Assembly (NCBI RefSeq): GCF_002914525.1
Contig: NZ_LODW01000056.1
Coordinates: 24,157-88,156 of the forward strand
Source: Rhizobium hidalgonense
GTDB taxonomy: Bacteria > Pseudomonadota > Alphaproteobacteria > Rhizobiales > Rhizobiaceae
DNA: 64,000 bases
Direction of reading: 5' to 3'
Shown here: one piece after another, positions 17,945-27,609 of the stretch
Position numbering within the stretch: the stretch's first letter is position 1
How the letters are laid out: each line of letters begins with the position of its first letter
Made by a program: the position numbers and the translations under genes
The notes under the pieces: model-generated
Told to the model about the DNA's origin: nothing
Seen by the model: only the letters and a program-made list of their open reading frames with translations
Database searches by the model: none

Positions 17945-19038
17945 TGTTGGCGATACCATTGCCTTTTGTAATAGCGCTTCTGCTCGTCATCCTCCTGATC
18001 CGGGTCCTTGCCCAGCGCGAAGCAAATCTACGGCCAGTCGCCGGTTTCATCAGCGTTTGCATTCTTCTGGTAACCCTAGTTGGGCTCCGCTGGAGCGTTG
18101 ATCTCCGGATGGTACGATTTTTTCAGCCCGTCGTCGCGGCACTGCTGCCATCCACCGCCTGGCTTAGCTTTTCCAAGCTTGGGCAGTCGCCGTCGAAAAG
18201 GAGGTGGCTTCATTTCTTCCCAGCCGCAGTCATCGTGGTTCTTTCAGCGACTTGGGAGAGATGGCACCCGCCGATCGATCTGCTTCTTCCGGTTCTGTAT
18301 TTCGCCTATGGCACATCTCTGATCCATCGTTCGTACGGCGGCACCAATGGTTTCGAATGGACGCGGCTGAGCGACGTTGCTAACGCTCGAAGGGCAGCGC
18401 TATCAGCAGGCTGGCTGCTCCTGTTTTCGGGTGCCGTCGATCTCGTGATCGCTGCCGACTTCCTTCTTTATCAGGGTAGCCACGCCGTCTCTATTGTCGG
18501 CATCGCCAACGTCATTACGCTACCATTCTTGGCCTACGCGATCGCAGTTCTCGGTTGGAGTGTGCCGCAAACGCAATCGTCCAACCAGACTTGGGTTGAC
18601 GGTCAGGACGAACAGCCCTCCAACCACGAAACAGCGTCGGCAGGGCAAGATGACGCTCGGATCATAACTGCAATCGAAACCATCATGCGGGACAAACATC
18701 TATTCCGCGATCCGGACCTGACTCTGAATCGCCTTTCACGCAAACTGGGCATTCCGTCGCGCCAAATCTCGGGTGCAGTAAATCGGACCCTCGGCCGAAA
18801 CATCTCTCAGGTTGTCAACGAATACCGGATCAGGGAAGCACAGCACTTGCTATCGGAGACCGATCGCTCGATCACGGCGGTGATGTTCGATTGCGGCTTC
18901 TACACAAAATCCAATTTCAACAGGGAGTTTGTCAGAGTAACAGGTATGACGCCGAGCGACCACCGCCGCTCGGCCGGCCGATCGAATGCTGGCTACTCGG
19001 CCGGGATGGCTTTGGTCAAAAATCCGCTGACGAGATAA
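17944..19038 (+). CDS. Membrane-anchored AraC-family regulator
   Basis: The 364-residue protein starts at ATG 17944. The N-terminal 200 residues contain about six or seven hydrophobic segments (LPFVIALLLVILLIRVLA, then GFISVCILLVTLVGL and others). The C-terminal part from about 235 is an AraC/XylS DNA-binding domain with two helix-turn-helix units (LTLNRLSRKLGIPSRQISGA and SITAVMFDCGFYTKSNFNRE). This architecture fits a membrane sensor-regulator. Its 3' end overlaps the convergent hydrolase gene by 46 bases. Confidence 0.85.
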   Translation: MLAIPLPFVIALLLVILLIRVLAQREANLRPVAGFISVCILLVTLVGLRWSVDLRMVRFFQPVVAALLPSTAWLSFSKLGQSPSKRRWLHFFPAAVIVVLSATWERWHPPIDLLLPVLYFAYGTSLIHRSYGGTNGFEWTRLSDVANARRAALSAGWLLLFSGAVDLVIAADFLLYQGSHAVSIVGIANVITLPFLAYAIAVLGWSVPQTQSSNQTWVDGQDEQPSNHETASAGQDDARIITAIETIMRDKHLFRDPDLTLNRLSRKLGIPSRQISGAVNRTLGRNISQVVNEYRIREAQHLLSETDRSITAVMFDCGFYTKSNFNREFVRVTGMTPSDHRRSAGRSNAGYSAGMALVKNPLTR

Positions 19039-20018
19039 GCTACCTCGCGATGGATTGCTTCACGGCTTCGCGTCCCGCCGTCCTTGCAGGCCACGCCATT
19101 GCCCGGCTCTACCTTTTCGATGAGCGCGGCGGCACCCGGCTTACAGAGACCCATGAAGCTGAAGTGCATGGCATCTGGAATTTCGACATAGGTCGAGGAC
19201 ATTTCCGGGAGGTGATCCGCAAGATATCCGCTTTCCAGCCTCGGTGGTAAACCGCCGATGTCGATGCCGGCGGCGATCACCAGAGATGGTACCCGCAGCC
19301 TTGCCAAACTCTCCGGAGTAAATCCCCTCCCCAGTCCGAGATCGAGGGACACAAACGCCTGCACACGCGGGTCCTTCATATCCCTCTCGATTTCAAGCCG
19401 GTTCAGTCCAAGCTCGTCCTTGAGAGCGCATGCGCGAGGGCTGGTTTGGGCTAGGCAGTCCTTTTCAAACCACTTCGTATCAAAACGCGCACCGGCTAAC
19501 GCCGTGACCGTCCAACCGCCCAACGAGTGCCCGATGGCTGCAATCCGACCGGCATCGACGGTGCCGGCAAGAGCAGGATCACCCTCCAACAGGTCGATCA
19601 CGCGGCTAAGATCGCGCGGACGTTCCCAGAGTTTCGCCGCCTGCGCAGGATCCATATTGAACGTTGTCGTGCCAGGATGGTCCGGTGCTGCAACGATGTA
19701 TCCTTGCTCGACGAGATCAAACGCCAACCAGCTAAGGTTTCGCCACGAACCACCATAGCCGTGCGACAGGACGACAAGTGGCCGCCCCGTTGACGCAGGT
19801 TTCGCATCCCGAATGCCCGGGACCCCAAAGAATGCGCGATTCTCACCGATGATCTCTGCCTTGGCGCCGTCTTCGGTTGGGTACCATATGCTGATATGAA
19901 GGGGCCGCGCTCCATCTTTATCGATATCGGTCTCGCGGAAGCCAATGGCGTCCGCAGAGTGGGCGAGTTCGGTGGTGATCAGCAAGAACCCCAAGGCGTG
20001 CAATAGAGATTTGAACAT
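18993..20018 (-). CDS. Secreted alpha/beta hydrolase (dienelactone hydrolase / PAF-acetylhydrolase-like)
   Basis: This 341-residue protein has a signal peptide at about residues 1-22 (LLHALGFLLITTELAHSADA). The oxyanion-loop motif LVVLSHGYGG is near residue 82, and the nucleophile elbow GHSLGGW is near 163. A catalytic His is probably in the C-terminal DAMHFSF. Similar proteins are annotated as lipase-like or dienelactone hydrolase-like; the substrate is unknown. It converges on, and overlaps, the AraC-type gene, which may regulate it. Confidence 0.8.
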   Translation of the reverse strand: MFKSLLHALGFLLITTELAHSADAIGFRETDIDKDGARPLHISIWYPTEDGAKAEIIGENRAFFGVPGIRDAKPASTGRPLVVLSHGYGGSWRNLSWLAFDLVEQGYIVAAPDHPGTTTFNMDPAQAAKLWERPRDLSRVIDLLEGDPALAGTVDAGRIAAIGHSLGGWTVTALAGARFDTKWFEKDCLAQTSPRACALKDELGLNRLEIERDMKDPRVQAFVSLDLGLGRGFTPESLARLRVPSLVIAAGIDIGGLPPRLESGYLADHLPEMSSTYVEIPDAMHFSFMGLCKPGAAALIEKVEPGNGVACKDGGTRSREAIHREVAYLVSGFLTKAIPAE

Positions 20019-20509
20019 GGAAGCCTCTCTTTAGAATGAGCACGGCTTCATGCGCCAAAAAGAGAGCTGAAAAGACCTAGAACGCGATTGAGTACGCCAC
20101 GACGGCAATTGTGTTTCGGGTTCGTTCGACGTTAGCGCAGGATTTGAACAGATCTGTTCTACCCTCATCAAAAGATGGAAGTCGGCGATGATGGCTGACG
20201 AAATCAGAAATCTTGGCACCTCCGTGCGCCCCCGCCATCGCGCTCGGCCTGATTAGCATTTCGCCAGGAGTAGCTCGTCGTTGCCGCAGCGTCTGCTGCA
20301 GCCCCTCACTTGCGACGGATAGGGAAATCTTGTTGCGATAGCGAAAGCAACCAGCAAATCGTCTTGGCGGCTCAAAGCTTCACCGGCACGCCTTCAAGGT
20401 GCACCCTTCATTGGTTTGCCAAGCCGACTATGCCGACCTAGCAACCTGGACCGCGCACTCACTACGATCGGGGGATTGGACACGAACAGGACGTTCGCCG
20501 ACAGGCTCT
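20019..20509. other. Intergenic region, nothing recognised
   Basis: About 490 bases lie between the hydrolase start and the LuxR-type stop. Only short frames without ribosome sites are present. The hydrolase promoter should be near 20020-20100. I see no strong hairpin or repeat. Confidence 0.4.
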
Positions 20510-21232
20510 TTAAACCCGAATGATATTGAGACGCAACGCGCTGACGACTGCCTGCGTTCTTGTCGTGCATCCGAGCTTCTTGATCGCGCTGCCGATGTGA
20601 TTGTTGACTGCATGTTCCGACAGATCGAGAAGCTTGGCAATTTCGCTGCTCTTGCGGCCGCCGGCCGTCAGCCGCAGGCAGTCCAGCTCGCTCGAGGTAA
20701 AGGCGATCGGCTTGTGTTTCTCGTTCAATGTCAGCTGCGAGAGCCGATCATAGATGAGCGTGGCGATATACAAGAGTTTCGCCATTTCAAATACGCTAAA
20801 ATTCCGCGACCCCGAGATCGACATCGCACCGCGACCACCGGCGGCATCATGGACGGGGAAATAGGCTCCTTTTTCCAGGCCATATCGGTTGAATAATTCG
20901 ATGACCGTGGACTTCTTACCTTCTCCGCGATCCGTATTGATCGCTGCGACATCGTAGTTGAACGGGCTGGTCGATCTCAGCATCCGGCGGATAACCGGAC
21001 TGTCGACCATCAGGTTATGGGCGTCGTAATAATCGACCATCTCCGCCGGCCAGTTGGTGATGATTTTTGTCGCGCCTATTTCGACGACGTCGACATTGGG
21101 CAATGTCATGATCAGGAAAGCGCTCATTCCCAGATACTGGGTGAGGCCCTTCATATATTTGAAGACTTCGTAATGCGTGTTGAAGCCTGCGGCGACTTCC
21201 TCAATTCCATTGAACTCGGCCTCGAACGTCAT
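20510..21232 (-). CDS. LuxR-family quorum-sensing-type regulator, orphan
   Basis: The 240-residue protein starts MTFEAEFNGIEEV, with GGAG upstream of the ATG. The N-terminal autoinducer-binding domain has the expected W, Y and D pattern in TNWPAEMVDYYDAHNLMVD followed by SPVIRRM. The C-terminal GerE/LuxR helix-turn-helix reads FTSSELDCLRLTAGGRKSSE and IAKLLDLSEHAVNNHIGSAI. No luxI-type synthase lies in the window, so it would respond to signals made elsewhere in the genome or by neighbours. It diverges from the chemoreceptor gene. Target genes are unknown. Confidence 0.85.
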   Translation of the reverse strand: MTFEAEFNGIEEVAAGFNTHYEVFKYMKGLTQYLGMSAFLIMTLPNVDVVEIGATKIITNWPAEMVDYYDAHNLMVDSPVIRRMLRSTSPFNYDVAAINTDRGEGKKSTVIELFNRYGLEKGAYFPVHDAAGGRGAMSISGSRNFSVFEMAKLLYIATLIYDRLSQLTLNEKHKPIAFTSSELDCLRLTAGGRKSSEIAKLLDLSEHAVNNHIGSAIKKLGCTTRTQAVVSALRLNIIRV

Positions 21233-21677
21233 GTCTTTCTCCGATCGCCAATCGTATTGGGCACTTGGCGGACGATGTCCACTTATCGCTCGTATCGGAA
21301 GTTGATTCTGCACGCTCGAAGGACGGCGAAATATGCACCTACAGTGGAAAAACAGAAAGACCTTTTGAATGCGGAAAACAGGTAGGCGGCGGTTGCTTAA
21401 TAAAAAGTAAAACGATCTTCGAACTTTAGGGACGAGCCGATGAGAAAAAAAGCCGCTTCACGTTCGAAATCCCATCAGGAAGATCCTGCTGCCGAGGCGA
21501 AGCCTTAATCCAAACGACTGATTCTGCCTGCTTATTTTTCTCAACGGCACAGAACTTCGGACACCCTAGCTCGGTTAAAGGAAGCTTAAAGAATTTAGCG
21601 GATTCTATTTTCGGTGCATGTCCAGCGAAGCCCGTCATGGGTCGCTGTAACGCGTGGATCTGGGGTAGGGGAAAAGC
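21233..21677. other. Divergent intergenic region between luxR-type gene and chemoreceptor
   Basis: About 445 bases hold the two divergent promoters. The chemoreceptor has a good ribosome site (GGGTAGGGG before its ATG). A 22-codon frame at 21440-21508 (MRKKAASRSKSHQEDPAAEA) exists but cannot be supported as a gene. No clear lux-box palindrome was found. Confidence 0.4.
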
Positions 21678-23468
21678 ATGAAAAAAATAGCATTGGGCTT
21701 CGGATCTGACGCCAAGGCCGTACTGGCCGCGATGAGCAGGTCGCAGGCCATCATCGAATTCGACCTTGCCGGCAAAATCTTGACGGCCAATGCCAATTTC
21801 TGTGCCGCGCTCGGCTACCAGCTGCCCGAGATTGTCGGCCAGCACCACCGGATGTTCGTCGAGCCGGCAGAAGCCGCTTCAGCCGATTATCGCGAATTCT
21901 GGGCGAGGCTCGGCCGTGGCGAATTCGATCAGCGCCAGTACAAGCGCATCGGCAAGGGCGGCAAGGAAATCTGGATCGAAGCCTCCTATAATCCGGTCTT
22001 CAGTGGCGGCAAGCCGTACAAAGTCGTCAAATTCGCGACCGACATCACCAGGCAGAAGCTGCAAAACGCGGAGGACGCCGGCAAGATAAGTGCGCTGTCC
22101 CGTGCCCAGGCGGTCATCGAATTCACACCAAAGGGCGAGATTCTGACGGCCAACCAGAATTTCCTGTCGACGCTCGGCTATCAGCTGGCGGAGATCCAGG
22201 GTCGCCACCATTCGATGTTTTGCGACAGCGCTTACGCCAACAGTGACGATTACCGGCAGTTCTGGGCGCGGCTGTCAGCCGGCGAGTTCGTGGCCGACGA
22301 GTTCCTGCGCATCGGCAAGGGCGGCAAAAAGGTCTATATCCAGGCTTCCTACAATCCGATCTTCGACATGAATGGCAAGGTGTTCAAGGTCGTCAAGTTC
22401 GCGACAGACGTCACCGCGCGCGTCAGCAATGTCGACCAGCTGGCGGCATCCCTGACGGCGCTCTCTGGCGGGGATTTGACCCAGGAGGTTGCAACACCCT
22501 TCATTCCGACACTGGAAAAACTCCGCACCGACTTCAACGCCGCTGTCAGCAAGCTGCGCACGGCGATGCAGGTGGTGGCCCAAAATGCAACGGGCATCGC
22601 TGCCGGAGCCCAGCAGGTTCGTTCCGCTTCGGACGATCTGTCGAAGCGCACGGAGCAGCAGGCGGCCTCCGTCGAGCAGACCGCGGCCGCGCTTGAAGAA
22701 ATCACCACGACTGTCTCTGATTCCAGCAACCGCGCCCAGGAGGCCGGGCAGCTGGTGCGAAGAACCCGTGAGAATGCCGAGCGCTCCGGGGCGGTGGTCC
22801 GCAGCGCCGTCGATGCGATGGGGAAGATCGAGACATCGTCTGCGGAAATCAGCAATATTATCGGCGTGATCGACGAAATCGCCTTTCAGACCAATCTGTT
22901 GGCCCTCAACGCCGGTGTCGAGGCGGCGCGTGCGGGCGATGCCGGCAAAGGTTTTGCGGTCGTAGCGCAAGAAGTCCGCGAGCTTGCCCAGAGATCGGCA
23001 AAGGCGGCAAAGGAGATCAAGGAGCTCATCAGCGCCTCCAACGAGCATGTGAAGAGCGGGGTGACCCTGGTTGGCGAAACTGGCAAGGCCCTGGAAGAAA
23101 TCGTCGGCCAGGTTCAGCAGGTCAACGGCAATGTTCTGGCGATCGTCGAAAGTTCGAGGGAGCAGGCGACGGGATTGAAGGAAATCAACACCGCCGTAAA
23201 CACCATGGACCAGGGTACGCAGCAGAATGCGGCCATGGTCGAGGAATCGACGGCGGCTTCCCATAGTCTCGCCAAGGAGGCTGACGCGCTGTTCCAGCTG
23301 CTGGGACAGTTCAACATCGGCGGCGTGGCCTCACGCCAGCAACGTCCCGTCGTGGCGACCGCCGCTTCCAGGCCCGTCACATCGGCGCCGCGGGCAATGG
23401 TCGCCAAGGTCGGCGCCGCCTTCCATGGCAATGCGGCAGTTGCCGGTGGCGACTGGGAGGAGTTCTGA
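21678..23468 (+). CDS. Soluble double-PAS methyl-accepting chemotaxis protein
   Basis: The 596-residue receptor has no membrane segment. Two PAS domains with PAC tails occupy about residues 12-125 and 135-247 (the parallel motifs RIGKGGKEIWIEASYNPVF and RIGKGGKKVYIQASYNPIF show they arose by duplication). A short HAMP-like linker follows. The signalling hairpin peaks near residue 400-430 (IIGVIDEIAFQTNLLALNAG then VEAARAGDAGKGFAVVAQE). It ends in DWEEF, a CheR/CheB-tethering pentapeptide. Such receptors sense intracellular redox or energy state. No che genes are nearby. Confidence 0.92.
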   Translation: MKKIALGFGSDAKAVLAAMSRSQAIIEFDLAGKILTANANFCAALGYQLPEIVGQHHRMFVEPAEAASADYREFWARLGRGEFDQRQYKRIGKGGKEIWIEASYNPVFSGGKPYKVVKFATDITRQKLQNAEDAGKISALSRAQAVIEFTPKGEILTANQNFLSTLGYQLAEIQGRHHSMFCDSAYANSDDYRQFWARLSAGEFVADEFLRIGKGGKKVYIQASYNPIFDMNGKVFKVVKFATDVTARVSNVDQLAASLTALSGGDLTQEVATPFIPTLEKLRTDFNAAVSKLRTAMQVVAQNATGIAAGAQQVRSASDDLSKRTEQQAASVEQTAAALEEITTTVSDSSNRAQEAGQLVRRTRENAERSGAVVRSAVDAMGKIETSSAEISNIIGVIDEIAFQTNLLALNAGVEAARAGDAGKGFAVVAQEVRELAQRSAKAAKEIKELISASNEHVKSGVTLVGETGKALEEIVGQVQQVNGNVLAIVESSREQATGLKEINTAVNTMDQGTQQNAAMVEESTAASHSLAKEADALFQLLGQFNIGGVASRQQRPVVATAASRPVTSAPRAMVAKVGAAFHGNAAVAGGDWEEF

Positions 23469-23738
23469 GGCGCAGCCGGCTGTTTGACGGCCTTTCCGAT
23501 CGCTTCAGCTGTCATCGGAGCTGAAGGAAAAGTGGTCGCCATGGAAGAGACGATCAATGTGATCCATGGCTTATTACGTCGTAGATTTCGCCGGCGCCTC
23601 GTCGCAGCCCGTGACACCCTCATGACAAGCTTGGTTCGAGCGAGGGAAACGCTTGGCTTGAGACCAACTGGAAAATTATTAAGAGCTTCAAGAACAGGCG
23701 TGCTACACAATTGAGATAGGGCTCTAGGGAAGACAGTG

Positions 23739-24878
23739 ATGCGGTATCTTCGGTCAGGGCCGCGTCGGCTTCACACCCAGGAGATGGGCGTTCCGCGCGC
23801 CAAAACGGTAGGTCTGAGGTCGGGTGAAATCGCCGATCGGAATATTCGCGTCATTCTGGAGGCAATCCGCCGGCACGGGCCGCTGACGCGCACCGAGCTT
23901 GGGCGGCATAGCGGGCTGACCGGGCCTGGCATCACCAATATCCTGCGGCGGCTCGCCGACGAGAAGCTCGTGACGTCGAACCGGCGCACGGGGCTCGGGG
24001 GCGGCGCGACCGCCACCGAATTCGCGCTTCGGCCGGAGGGCGCCTTTTCAGTCGGCGTCAAGCTTCGCCAGAGGCGTGGCGAGATGGTGCTCATCGATCT
24101 CAGCGGCCAGGTGCATGACCGGGTCTATTTCGCCCTCGATCCAGCAGACAAGGTCAAGCTGGTGCATGCGGCCGTTCGGGATATGGTCGATCGCCATGGC
24201 GCATTGCCGATCATCGGGCTCGGCATCGCCGCCAACGACTGGACGGAGGATGAGAGCGACGCGATCGCCGCGATGTCCTCGATCGCCCGTCCCTATGTCG
24301 AGAACGAGTGCACGGCAGGCCTTCTCGCCGAGCGCACGATCGGCAGCGCTACGCGGGATCGAGGGCTTGCGATGATCATCATCGATGACGACGTCCAGGC
24401 CGGTTTTCTCATTCGCGGCATTCCGTATTCCGGCGTGCATGGCCGGGCGGGCAGCATCGGCGAAATGCTGACCGGCCCCGACAATGTGCAGCTCAACACT
24501 GTGGTCGGTTTCGGTTCCCTGCGCTCGCGTATCGGTGACGAGGGCTTTGCGCGCCTGCTGAAAGGCGAGGAAGTCCCCTCCCCGTCGCTGTCGCAGTGGA
24601 TACGCGAGGCCGCCGGCCATCTGCTCGACCCGATCATCGCCATGGCCGGTTTCCTTGCCCCGAGCGTCGTCATGATCGGCGGCGATCTGCCGCAAGGCGT
24701 GATCGAAGCGCTGATCCATCAACTCTCCATCGAGCGGCGCGACACCGCAACGAGACCGTTGCTGACACCCTGGATTTCGCCGATGAAACCGGCGAGCTTC
24801 AGCGGCGGCGGCGTGGCGCTCGGTGCTGCCCTCCTGCCCTTCCTCAACACGCTTCTGCTGCCGCCGGCTTCGGCCTGA
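23739..24878 (+). CDS. ROK-family transcriptional regulator (first copy)
   Basis: The protein has about 379 residues and starts at ATG 23739 (a GTG lies one codon earlier). A MarR-like winged helix is at about residues 35-90 (HGPLTRTELGRHSGLTGPGI then TNILRRLADEKLV), followed by the ROK sugar-kinase-like domain. The zinc-binding cysteine cluster typical of ROK sugar kinases and NagC is absent. It converges on the dehydrogenase gene at 24908. Its likely role is control of the sugar locus, but no operator is proven. Confidence 0.82.
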   Translation: MRYLRSGPRRLHTQEMGVPRAKTVGLRSGEIADRNIRVILEAIRRHGPLTRTELGRHSGLTGPGITNILRRLADEKLVTSNRRTGLGGGATATEFALRPEGAFSVGVKLRQRRGEMVLIDLSGQVHDRVYFALDPADKVKLVHAAVRDMVDRHGALPIIGLGIAANDWTEDESDAIAAMSSIARPYVENECTAGLLAERTIGSATRDRGLAMIIIDDDVQAGFLIRGIPYSGVHGRAGSIGEMLTGPDNVQLNTVVGFGSLRSRIGDEGFARLLKGEEVPSPSLSQWIREAAGHLLDPIIAMAGFLAPSVVMIGGDLPQGVIEALIHQLSIERRDTATRPLLTPWISPMKPASFSGGGVALGAALLPFLNTLLLPPASA

Positions 24879-24907
24879 GGCCAAAAGCGCTACGCACTTT
24901 GACCGGA

Positions 24908-25954
24908 TCAGGTCAGCGTTTCGTCGGCGTGGCTAAGATCGGAAGCCAGTGCCTTGTCGAGCACCTTCTGGATATTGGCCGCGCGCCGGAAGGACGGTTC
25001 CTGCGTCCTGCCGGCCCGCACGGCCTGGACGAAACGCTGGTAGTTGGTCTCGACGGGATCGAAGGGCACGTCGCGCCAGGTCGCCGTGTGCACGTCTTCA
25101 CCGAGACAGGCGCGCAGCGTCGACTGGCCGGTATCGTAGATCATCTCTATCGAGCCGGTTTCGCCATAGACGCGGAGGCGCAACTGGTCCAGCTGACCGG
25201 CGGCGGTGCGCGTCGCCTGGATCGTGCCGATCGCCCCATTGGTGAAATCGACATTCATAGTGAAGCTGTCATTGGCATCGAGATCATATTCGCCGATCTT
25301 ATGGCCGGGCGCCTTGTCGAAGGTCTTCAGCCGCGCAAAGACATGGGCGACGTCGAGGCCTGAACCATAGGAGGCGAAATCGACGATGTGGATGCCGATA
25401 TCGCCGAGTGCGCCGTTTGAGCCGTGCTTTTTGCTCAGCCGCCACAGCCATTTGCTTTCGCTCTTCCAGTCGCCCCAGTGGCGGCCGACCAGCCAGCTTT
25501 GCAGATGCGACGCCTCGACATGGCGCACCGCGCCGATCTCGCCGGCGAGCACCATCTGCCGGCCTTTCTGCAGGGCGGGCGAATTGCGATAGGTGAAATT
25601 GACCATGCCGACCTTGCCCGAGCGCTCGATCGCCTCGGTCATCTCCATCGCTTTGACCGCATCGGTGGCGAGCGGTTTTTCGCAGAAGACATGTTTGCCG
25701 GCAGCGATCGCCTGAAGCGTCGTCGGGTGGTGGATGCTGTCGGGCGTGACGTTCGCAACCGCATCGAATTCGCCCCAGGCAAGCGCCTCCTCCAGTGAGG
25801 TGAAATGATGGGCGATGCCGTGTTCGGTGCAGAAGGCGGCCAGCCGCTCCGGGACGACATCGACGCCGCCAACGACGCTGACGCCTTCGATTGCCTTGAA
25901 GCGCGCGGCGTGCTGGTTGGCCATGCCGCCGGTGCCGAGAATGAGTAAACGCAT
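24908..25954 (-). CDS. Gfo/Idh/MocA-family NAD(P)-dependent dehydrogenase
   Basis: The 348-residue protein starts MRLLILGTGGMANQHAARFK, with GGAGGAG five bases upstream. An in-frame ATG four codons earlier contains that ribosome site. The Rossmann motif LGTGGMA is at residues 6-12, the signature CEKPLATD is near residue 92, and the substrate half has GDIGIHIVDFASY near 190. The family oxidises hydroxyls of sugars and inositols. It diverges from the ABC transporter operon that begins at 26292, so a role in catabolism of the imported sugar is likely. Confidence 0.88.
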   Translation of the reverse strand: MRLLILGTGGMANQHAARFKAIEGVSVVGGVDVVPERLAAFCTEHGIAHHFTSLEEALAWGEFDAVANVTPDSIHHPTTLQAIAAGKHVFCEKPLATDAVKAMEMTEAIERSGKVGMVNFTYRNSPALQKGRQMVLAGEIGAVRHVEASHLQSWLVGRHWGDWKSESKWLWRLSKKHGSNGALGDIGIHIVDFASYGSGLDVAHVFARLKTFDKAPGHKIGEYDLDANDSFTMNVDFTNGAIGTIQATRTAAGQLDQLRLRVYGETGSIEMIYDTGQSTLRACLGEDVHTATWRDVPFDPVETNYQRFVQAVRAGRTQEPSFRRAANIQKVLDKALASDLSHADETLT

Positions 25955-26185
25955 CTTCTCCTCCATGGACAGTTTCCGGCCGCGTGCAGCCGGGCAAAAC
26001 CAAAGCTTGCCATCGCGGCCGTCCGCGATCGCTCTTGCTTCCTTCAGGAAAATTGCGGGGTCGATGCGCCGCGCGCCCTGCCGGACGTCGCATCACTTTA
26101 ATTTGGTGCGCATCCCTTCCGAAAACCCGGACGCGCGCTAGCTGCTGTTGAATGTCGCCAGCATCTCAACCTCCCAAGCTGCTGC

Positions 26186-26213
26186 TTGACATCAAATCAA
26201 AGTAACTTAATCT
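26186..26213 (+). promoter_or_regulatory. Predicted sigma-70-type promoter of the sugar ABC operon
   Basis: A perfect -35 TTGACA (26186-26191), a 16-base spacer and TAATCT (26208-26213) precede the binding-protein gene by about 80 bases. An imperfect dyad ACTTAAT/ATTAGT (26205-26220) overlaps the -10 and could be an operator for one of the two ROK regulators. This is prediction only. The rest of the 25955-26291 gap shows no gene. Confidence 0.55.
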
Positions 26214-26291
26214 AATTAGTGCAGCACGGAAACGAGGAGAGGTCAACCGACCGCCTGGCTGTATTCGTTCAAAATGGGGAGGAGACCCATC

Positions 26292-27590
26292 ATGAAGAGC
26301 GTGACCGTCAGCGCATTGGCGCTGAGCACTATGTTTTTTTCCACATCCGCCATTTTTGCCCAGGAACTTGCCACCAAAGACCGGATCGGCACTGCCGATG
26401 CGCCGAAGTCGCTGATCGTCCGCCTGACGAACGACAGCCCGAACAATTCCGATCCAGCCATCGCCGAGGGCTACCAGAAACTTTTCGTCGATTTCATCAA
26501 GAAGCATCCGGACTGGAAATTGCAGATGCAATTCATGTCCTCCGACATCGGCACCGAACAGGCCAAGATGCTGGAGCAGGCCAAGGCCGGCAACGCGCCG
26601 GATTGTGCCGCCGTCGACTCGTTTGTGCTGTCGCAGTTCATGGTCAACAAAGTGCTGGCCGACTTCACGCCCTATTTCTCGAAGGAAGAAGTGGACGATC
26701 TCTTCCCCTTCATTCGCAGCGGCATCACCGACAAGGACCAGACGGTGCGCGCCTGGTGGTGGGATACCGACCTTCGCGTGCTCTACCGCAACAAGTCCGT
26801 TGTCGCAGATGCGCCGCAGACATGGGACGATCTGAAGGCGGCTGCCCTTGCCTCGACCAAGGAGGGAATGGAAGGTGTGCTCTTCAATGGCGGTCGCTGG
26901 GAAGGCACGACCTTCGATTGGCTCGCCAATTACTGGGCGCTCGGCGGCAAGCTCGTCGATGACAGCGGCAAGCCGGTCTTCGGCGAAGGCGAGAACAAGG
27001 AAAAATTCCTGAAGGCGCTGAATTATTTCAAGGATCTCGTCGATTCCGGCGCGGCGCCCAAGCGCGTCAGCACGATCGCCAATTACGACGATATGAACGC
27101 CGCGGCAGCCGCGGCGACAACGGCCCTCTTCATCGGCGGCAACTGGCAATATGCACAGCTGAAGTCGACGCTCGATGAAGACGAATTCAAGAACTGGACC
27201 TTCTCGCCGATCCCCGGACCGACGGCCGATCAGCGCTCGACAGGCACCGGCGGCTGGACGATCGCCTCCTTCAGCAAGGACAAGGAGAAAGTCGAGATGT
27301 GCGCCAACCTCGCACGCGACGTCTATATGGGGCCGGCCAATGCGCTGCAGCAGCAGCTGCCGACCCGCAAGTCGCTGTTCGACAAGTATGAGGTGTTCTC
27401 GACGGAGGCCAACAAGACTTTCGCAAAGGCTCTGGTCGACGGGCAGGCCCGCCCGGGCGTGCCGATCTATCCTGAAATATCAAACCAGATCCAGATCATG
27501 ATGGGCGACGTGCTGTCGGGAACAAAGAAGCCGGAAGAGGCGCTGGATGCCGCCTTCAATGCGGCGATGGAGGCTTACAAGCGTCTTTGA
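26292..27590 (+). CDS. CUT1-type sugar ABC transporter, substrate-binding protein
   Basis: The 432-residue protein starts at an ATG with GGAGGAG upstream. The signal peptide (MKSVTVSALALSTMFFSTSA) ends near IFAQE. The mature chain matches family-1 extracellular solute-binding proteins (NWQYAQLKSTLDEDEFKNW, then SPIPGP and GGWTIASFSKDKEK). It delivers a sugar to the two permeases encoded downstream. The identity of the sugar cannot be read from the sequence. Confidence 0.88.
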   Translation: MKSVTVSALALSTMFFSTSAIFAQELATKDRIGTADAPKSLIVRLTNDSPNNSDPAIAEGYQKLFVDFIKKHPDWKLQMQFMSSDIGTEQAKMLEQAKAGNAPDCAAVDSFVLSQFMVNKVLADFTPYFSKEEVDDLFPFIRSGITDKDQTVRAWWWDTDLRVLYRNKSVVADAPQTWDDLKAAALASTKEGMEGVLFNGGRWEGTTFDWLANYWALGGKLVDDSGKPVFGEGENKEKFLKALNYFKDLVDSGAAPKRVSTIANYDDMNAAAAAATTALFIGGNWQYAQLKSTLDEDEFKNWTFSPIPGPTADQRSTGTGGWTIASFSKDKEKVEMCANLARDVYMGPANALQQQLPTRKSLFDKYEVFSTEANKTFAKALVDGQARPGVPIYPEISNQIQIMMGDVLSGTKKPEEALDAAFNAAMEAYKRL

Positions 27591-27609
27591 TGCCACGGGT
27601 GCTTGGTTA

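Noticed and set aside
21440..21508. 22-codon frame (MRKKAASRSKSHQEDPAAEA...) upstream of the chemoreceptor
   Set aside because: A weak ribosome site is present, but length and composition give no support for a gene.
23484..23714. 76-codon frame after the chemoreceptor gene
   Set aside because: Arg-rich, no ribosome site at its start and no similarity recognised; judged non-coding.
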